Assembly: GCA_002914805.1 (NCBI GenBank)
Contig: JXTB01000014.1
Location: 1,268,609-1,332,608, forward strand
Direction: 5' to 3'
From: Parasponia andersonii
Taxonomy: Eukaryota > Streptophyta > Magnoliopsida > Rosales > Cannabaceae
DNA length: 64,000 nt
The position numbers and the translations under genes are program-made. The notes beneath the pieces are model-generated. The model ran no database searches, was not told where the DNA came from, and saw only the letters and a list, made by a program, of their open reading frames with translations. Within the stretch, counting starts at the first letter, position 1; each line of letters opens with the position of its first letter. This document shows positions 59,496-64,000 of this stretch, in pieces.

Positions 59496-59892
59496 TATTG
59501 ACAGAGGTTTTGTCAACAATAAATTTAGAGATTTATGAGATGTAGCTCGTGTGTGAAAAAAATTGATAAAACAAAACAAATAAAGGGACAAGAATTTTAT
59601 AGTGATTCAATCCTAAAAAGATAAGCCTATATCAACTGTTCGTCACTATTTTTTGGAAAATTACAAGAGTTTCTCTAAGTCTCAAAGTGAGAGCAAAGAG
59701 TGAATTACAGTGTATAGTGAAGTGATTGTGAGATGACTATGGAATGAAAAATTATGAGACTGAGTTCCATTTATATAGGTGATGGTGACTCTAGGTTTTC
59801 AAATTATGAAAACAGGAAAGTACATAATCAGAGAATACAATTTTGGATAACAACACAATTGGGTAATAACCTAAATAGAGTAATTAATTATA
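59496..59892 (-). repeat. Element 4 LTR (5' LTR)
   Basis: In + orientation it starts TATTGACAGAGG, with the canonical TG changed to TA, and ends near TAATTAATTATA. It aligns with 49910-50299 along its length with scattered substitutions. Confidence 0.88.
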
Positions 59893-60039
59893 ATATAGAG
59901 GATCAAACAACAATTAATTCACATATTTGATATATGCAAAACTCTCAAATTTAAAACACATCTCACAACGCTTATATAGACTAATCAAGAATCTTTCGTG
60001 CTGATCAGCTTATTAATATAGAGGATCAAACAACAATTA
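59892..60039. repeat. 25-bp direct repeat pair
   Basis: AATATAGAGGATCAAACAAC plus AATTA occurs at 59892-59916 and 60015-60039, about 123 bp apart. The first copy abuts the outer end of element 4. Confidence 0.85.
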
Positions 60040-60167
60040 TGAGATTATTATAATAATCGTACAACAATAATGATAATATAAGGTAACATAGAGAGTAAAA
60101 GATAGACCAGGAAATGTAAACAAGAAAAGTGGAAGTTTATCTCATTATTATCACCATAACTTTATAT

Positions 60168-60192
60168 ATAAATATATATATATATATATATA
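60168..60192. repeat. (TA)n microsatellite
   Basis: A short TA-rich dinucleotide run, interrupted once. Confidence 0.85.
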
Positions 60193-60237
60193 GTCAAGGT
60201 TTTTTTTTTAATATTACAAAAAAAAAAATAACTCATG

Positions 60238-60425
60238 GATTTTAGGAGTTAAACTCCTGACTTAATACCTAAGTTTTACTACACCACACCCATTGAGCTA
60301 GCCTTCTTTTTTCCTAAATTCTTTCAAGAAAATCAAGGGTTTCACTCATTCTCCTACTGTGACTCGAACTCAAGACCACAACTCTAGATAGTAAGTGTTA
60401 TTATCACTAAGCTAACTTATTTGGT
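60238..60425 (-). repeat. Two tRNA-related (SINE-like) units
   Basis: On the - strand two adjacent segments carry the RNA polymerase III internal promoter pattern. The left unit has an A-box-like TAGCTCAATGGG (60289-60300) and a B-box-like GGAGTTTAACTCC (60244-60256). The right unit has TAGCTTAGTGAT (60403-60414) and GAGTTCGAGTC (60361-60371). Box spacing is about 30 bases in both. Neither folds into an obvious intact tRNA, so a degraded SINE is the better reading. Confidence 0.5.
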
Positions 60426-61884
60426 CAGCTAGGATTTAGATATATATAATATTACTGAAAAACAAACCTTGAATTTATCTTTGAAAAAAAAATCGAAAAC
60501 CCATCCAATAATGCTTAAGTAATATTCATATAATAATGTCTTATTTATAAAAAAATTTTATTTTTTATTTAACAAAATCTTTTGAGATAGTTTGTCCTCC
60601 AACCACTCAGAGCAACATATTTACTTTCAATAAATAAAGTCGAATTCGATCTAAACTAGATTATACAAACTTTTGACTCTGCTTTGGCATTATAATTTGC
60701 TAGAGAAACATTATAAAATGACCTTACATTTCAACCGTTTTTAATTTAATATATATATTATAAGAAATATGCGAAAACCTCATTGAATTTAATTTTTTAT
60801 TATAAAAAATCTTATAATTTTACTATTTTTGAAATTTGGCATCCTCATTTCAAAAATGAATAAGAAATGACAAAAGTACCTTAGTGGATGGTAAACTTAG
60901 TTTTATTATATTTTTACTTTGTGTTTAGTTATATAAATAATTATTTGGAAACTATTTTATTAAGTTATTCAAAAAATTGAAATATTATTAGAAATTAGTA
61001 TAGACAATTCTTATTTTTTTTAGTTTACATCTAAATATATCGTTTTCTAAAGATAATTTTGTCATTTCTATCAATTTCACTAATTTTGATGATATATGGA
61101 AGTCAAATTTTTAAAAATAGTCTAATTATACGACTTTTTAATAAAAAAAAATCAAATTCAAATAGAATTTTTTCTTATTTCTTAATGCGCGTGAGATTTC
61201 ATAAAAGAAATTATGAAACATAAAGTCGTTTTGGACGTTTTCTCTAATTTTGTTACAAAGCTCAATATAACAGCTCAAAACCTGGTGCACAAAATGCTTG
61301 GATTTTGCGCTAATTATTACGAAAAATTTTACCAAAATAATTTGTTTCCAAAAGGTACTATAAAAAAAGAAAATTATGAGATTTAGATATTCTATTATTT
61401 AAATACTAAAATTTGAACTATACAAAATAATATCTTAAGAAGAATGCATATGTATTGATTTTTTTTACTATTTTCAGTAATAAAAATACAGTAATATTCT
61501 TCAATAAAATAGATTAGTCCATATTATTCTTCTTTATTTTGATAGTAATATTATTTTTTACTAGTTAAAATTATTCAAAAAATCAATATAATATATTAAT
61601 TTTAAAAAATTCTTAAATCTTAAAATATTATTTTGTAGAGTAAAAATTTCTGAATTTATATTACAGAATACTCAAATTTTAGAGTATTATTTTGTAATTT
61701 ACTCTTAGACAATATATTACGAAATAATATAACAAAAAGTAAATTTTGTTAATATTTATTAGTTAATACTGAAAATTGTTGCAGAAATTGATTATGAGTT
61801 CTTATCCCAAACTAATCCTACATACAGATAGCTAAAAGACGCAAGTACCCCTACTTCGAAGCATTTATTTGTATTAGTCTTTCT
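60426..61884. other. AT-rich spacer upstream of ALS copy 4
   Basis: No gene, RNA or named repeat recognised. Very AT-rich, with several A and T runs. Confidence 0.5.
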
Positions 61885-62235
61885 ATTGAACAAACAAACA
61901 ACAATGACAGAAATTGCTCCAAGCACATGTATCTATGACTCTAAGTGACAGAGAGAAAGTCACATTAAAAATAAATAAACAAATAAATAGTACTCCCAAG
62001 CCTAGTAGAGGCTTAACATTTAATCCTATTAAATTTTATTTAAATAAAAATAAAAAGAAAGAAGGAATAATAAAGGGGGGAAAAAAAGGAAGAAAAAAAA
62101 AAGAGAGTAGAAGCGAAAAAGTATTGCAAGGCTTTAAAAATTGTATGGCGAGTGTTATATACTAAAAAGCCAGCTTCCTCTGTTTGCCACACACACATTC
62201 TGAAACTCAAACTCTCCTCATTTTGCATGTCAAAC
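61885..62235 (+). promoter_or_regulatory. Promoter region and leader of ALS copy 4
   Basis: It matches the upstream sequence of copies 2 and 3, starting AACAAACAAACAACAATGAC. A TATA-box candidate TATATACTA lies at 62156-62164, about 75 bp before the start codon. The leader TTTGCCACACACACATTCTG and the sequence just before ATG are shared with copy 3. An A/G-rich tract (62050-62105) precedes the TATA box. The transcription start itself cannot be read from sequence. Confidence 0.65.
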
Positions 62236-64000
62236 ATGGCGGCCGCCACCACCACCAATGCTTCCGCCTCCTCCTTCCTCCCCAACCCCTCTCCTTTCCC
62301 TCCTTCCACCTCTTCTCCAAAACCCATTCTCAGATTCTCACTCCCTTTCTCCTCAACCCCCCAAAAACCATCCTCTCTCCGCCGCCCCCTCCACGTCATC
62401 ACCAGCTCCCTCCCTCGCCGCACCCCACCTTCCGCCGCCACCACGACCGCCGCTCCCACCACCACCACCACCACCATTGCCTCCGACCCAGATACGTTCG
62501 TCTCTCGATTCGGCCCCGACGAGCCCCGGAAGGGCGCCGATGTCCTCGTCGAGGCCCTCGAGCGCCAGGGCGTCACCGACGTGTTCGCCTACCCCGGCGG
62601 CGCGTCCTTGGAGATTCACCAGGCGCTCACCCGCTCCAACATCATTCGCAACGTCCTCCCGCGCCACGAGCAAGGTGGGGTCTTCGCCGCTGAGGGCTAC
62701 GCCCGATCCTCTGGCCTCCCCGGCGTCTGTATCGCCACCTCCGGCCCCGGCGCCACCAACTTGGTCAGCGGCCTCGCTGATGCGCTGCTCGATAGCGTGG
62801 CCCTCGTCGCCATTACGGGACAAGTCCCTCGGAGGATGATTGGTACTGATGCGTTTCAGGAAACCCCGATTGTGGAGGTAACTAGATCTATTACTAAGCA
62901 TAATTACCTTGTTCTTGATGTGGAAGACATTCCTAGGGTGGTTAGTGAAGCATTTTTCTTAGCAACATCGGGTCGACCCGGCCCGGTTTTGATCGATGTG
63001 CCTAAAGATATACAGCAACAGCTTGTGGTTCCCAATTGGGACCAGCCCATCAAGCTACCTGGTTACTTAGCTAGGTTGCCTAAGCTTCCTAATGAGGCTC
63101 TTTTGGAGCAGATTGTGAGGTTGATATCTGAGTCAAAGAAGCCTGTTTTGTATGTTGGAGGTGGGTGTTTGGATTCGAGCAAGGGGTTGAGGCGGTTTGT
63201 GGAGCTAACTAAGATCCCTGTTGCTAGTACTTTGATGGGTCTTGGAGCTTACCCTCTTTCGGATGATTTGTCTCTTCAAATGCTTGGAATGCATGGGACT
63301 GTGTATGCTAATTATGCCGTTGATAAATGTGATTTGTTGCTTGCTTTTGGAGTTAGGTTTGATGATCGTGTGACAGGGAAGCTTGAGGCTTTTGCTAGCC
63401 GAGCTAAGATTGTTCACATTGATATTGATTCGGCTGAGATTGGAAAGAATAAGCAACCCCATATCTCGGTTTGTGGAGATGTTAAACCTGCCTTGGAGGG
63501 AATGAATCAGATACTGGAGAAGAAAGCATTAAAACTTAAACTTGACTTCTCTGCTTGGAGACAAGAGTTGGATGAGCAAAAAGAAAAGTACCCTTTGAGT
63601 TTCAAGACTTTTGGAGAAGCTATTCCTCCTCAGTATGCCATTCAGGTTCTTGATGAGTTGACTCGTGGGGAGGCAATCATAAGCACCGGTGTTGGCCAGC
63701 ATCAGATGTGGGCAGCTCAGTTTTACAAGTATAACAGGCCTCGTCAATGGCTGACATCAGGAGGATTAGGGGCTATGGGATTTGGCTTGCCTGCTGCTAT
63801 TGGAGCTGCAGTTGCGAACCCAGATTCCATCGTTGTCGACATTGATGGTGATGGGAGTTTCATCATGAATGTTCAGGAGTTGGCAACTATCCGGGTGGAG
63901 AATCTCCCTGTTAAGATACTCCTTCTGAATAACCAGCATCTGGGTATGGTTGTTCAGTGGGAGGATCGGTTCTACAAGGCTAACAGAGCTCACACGTACC
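62236..64000 (+). CDS. ALS: Acetolactate synthase copy 4, intact in the window, 3' end cut off
   Basis: Open from ATG 62236 to the window edge: 588 codons of an expected ~665, with no intron, as usual for plant ALS. Residues 1-80 are a Ser/Pro/Thr-rich plastid transit peptide, followed by [20 protein letters not shown]. The catalytic Glu of the ThDP ylide step is E145 (RHEQGG), and the ThDP-binding motif is GDGSF at 538-542 with NN at 565-566. Positions where changes give herbicide resistance carry the sensitive residues: Ala123, Pro198, Ala206, Asp377 and Trp575 (Arabidopsis 122, 197, 205, 376, 574). The Ser653 position lies outside the window. The enzyme starts Val, Leu and Ile synthesis in plastids with a small regulatory subunit encoded elsewhere. 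The start is supported by leader similarity to copies 2 and 3. Frames 62258-62839 (+), 62901-62353 (-) and 62576-62040 (-) are shadows. Confidence 0.97.
   Translation, partial: MAAATTTNASASSFLPNPSPFPPSTSSPKPILRFSLPFSSTPQKPSSLRRPLHVITSSLPRRTPPSAATTTAAPTTTTTTIASDPDTFVSRFGPDEPRKGADVLVEALERQGVTDVFAYPGGASLEIHQALTRSNIIRNVLPRHEQGGVFAAEGYARSSGLPGVCIATSGPGATNLVSGLADALLDSVALVAITGQVPRRMIGTDAFQETPIVEVTRSITKHNYLVLDVEDIPRVVSEAFFLATSGRPGPVLIDVPKDIQQQLVVPNWDQPIKLPGYLARLPKLPNEALLEQIVRLISESKKPVLYVGGGCLDSSKGLRRFVELTKIPVASTLMGLGAYPLSDDLSLQMLGMHGTVYANYAVDKCDLLLAFGVRFDDRVTGKLEAFASRAKIVHIDIDSAEIGKNKQPHISVCGDVKPALEGMNQILEKKALKLKLDFSAWRQELDEQKEKYPLSFKTFGEAIPPQYAIQVLDELTRGEAIISTGVGQHQMWAAQFYKYNRPRQWLTSGGLGAMGFGLPAAIGAAVANPDSIVVDIDGDGSFIMNVQELATIRVENLPVKILLLNNQHLGMVVQWEDRFYKANRAHTY

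Larger units (their letters stand above)
49910..59892 (-). mobile_element. Second Tat-type Ty3/gypsy retrotransposon (element 4)
   Basis: About 10 kb on the - strand with short LTRs of about 390 bp. The outer flanks CTATA (49905-49909) and ATATA (59893-59897) match at four of five positions. In element order it has a primer site TTGGCATTAGAAGG, gag, protease, RT, RNase H, a second RNase H, integrase, and an antisense ORF with introns. The architecture is that of element 1, but it is far more AT-rich and its LTRs are unrelated to those of element 1. All genes are broken by stops and frameshifts. Confidence 0.88.

Noticed and set aside
60238..60425. Intact tRNA genes
   Set aside because: A and B boxes are present, but no cloverleaf with paired acceptor stem was found; a degraded tRNA-derived repeat fits better.
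62040..62576. 178-codon open frame on the - strand
   Set aside because: Antisense shadow across the ALS promoter and transit-peptide codons; Glu/Gly/Val-rich low complexity.
62353..62901. 182-codon open frame on the - strand
   Set aside because: It lies antisense to the GC-rich 5' part of the intact ALS gene and has low-complexity Gly/Val/Glu composition.
1..64000. An undescribed multi-gene system
   Set aside because: All coding regions found belong to ALS or to known classes of plant transposable elements; the least understood parts are the antisense spliced ORFs, reported as findings.

Overview
The window is nuclear DNA of a flowering plant, most likely a eudicot. It is AT-rich and full of long terminal repeat (LTR) retrotransposons of plant-only lineages. 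Its one clearly functional-looking gene is an intronless acetolactate synthase (ALS/AHAS, chloroplast branched-chain amino acid synthesis) with a plastid transit peptide. I see no bacterial or organellar gene organisation.

The backbone is a cluster of ALS copies, all on the + strand. Copy 1 (1-530) is the 3' end of a copy with two compensating frameshifts. Copy 2 (27854-28575 plus 34449-35618) is a full-length but dead copy, split by one retrotransposon in its coding region and hit by a second in its 3' UTR. Copy 3 (48470-48946) is a 5' remnant of promoter, leader and about 15 codons. Copy 4 (62236 to the window edge) is open for 588 codons with every visible catalytic residue, and runs off the right end.

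Four LTR retrotransposons sit between and inside these copies. A 12.7-kb Ty3/gypsy element of Tat type lies on the - strand (4693-17345), with a perfect 5-bp target duplication (TSD), inside an older LINE. A 5.9-kb chromodomain Ty3/gypsy element lies on the + strand (28576-34448) inside ALS copy 2. A 10.4-kb Ty1/copia element of Sirevirus type, with an envelope-like region, lies on the + strand (35702-46076) in the 3' UTR of copy 2. A second, AT-rich Tat-type element lies on the - strand (49910-59892). All four are inactive, broken by stops, frameshifts and deletions. Both Tat-type elements carry an extra antisense gene with recognisable introns, and the first also has 75-bp and 112-bp tandem arrays in its 3' region.

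Smaller pieces are a 5'-truncated LINE with a 16-bp target duplication (20496-22604), a probable CACTA-type element (22931-26773), two related LTR-like repeats (about 1915-3495 and 24410-25837), a Mutator-type MITE with a perfect 9-bp target duplication (46523-46898), and a tRNA-related SINE-like segment (60238-60425). The rest is AT-rich sequence without recognisable genes.

The overall picture is a tandemly duplicated metabolic gene in which one copy stayed intact while its siblings became retrotransposon landing sites. Everything here is read by eye; family assignments rest on motifs and structure, not on database searches.
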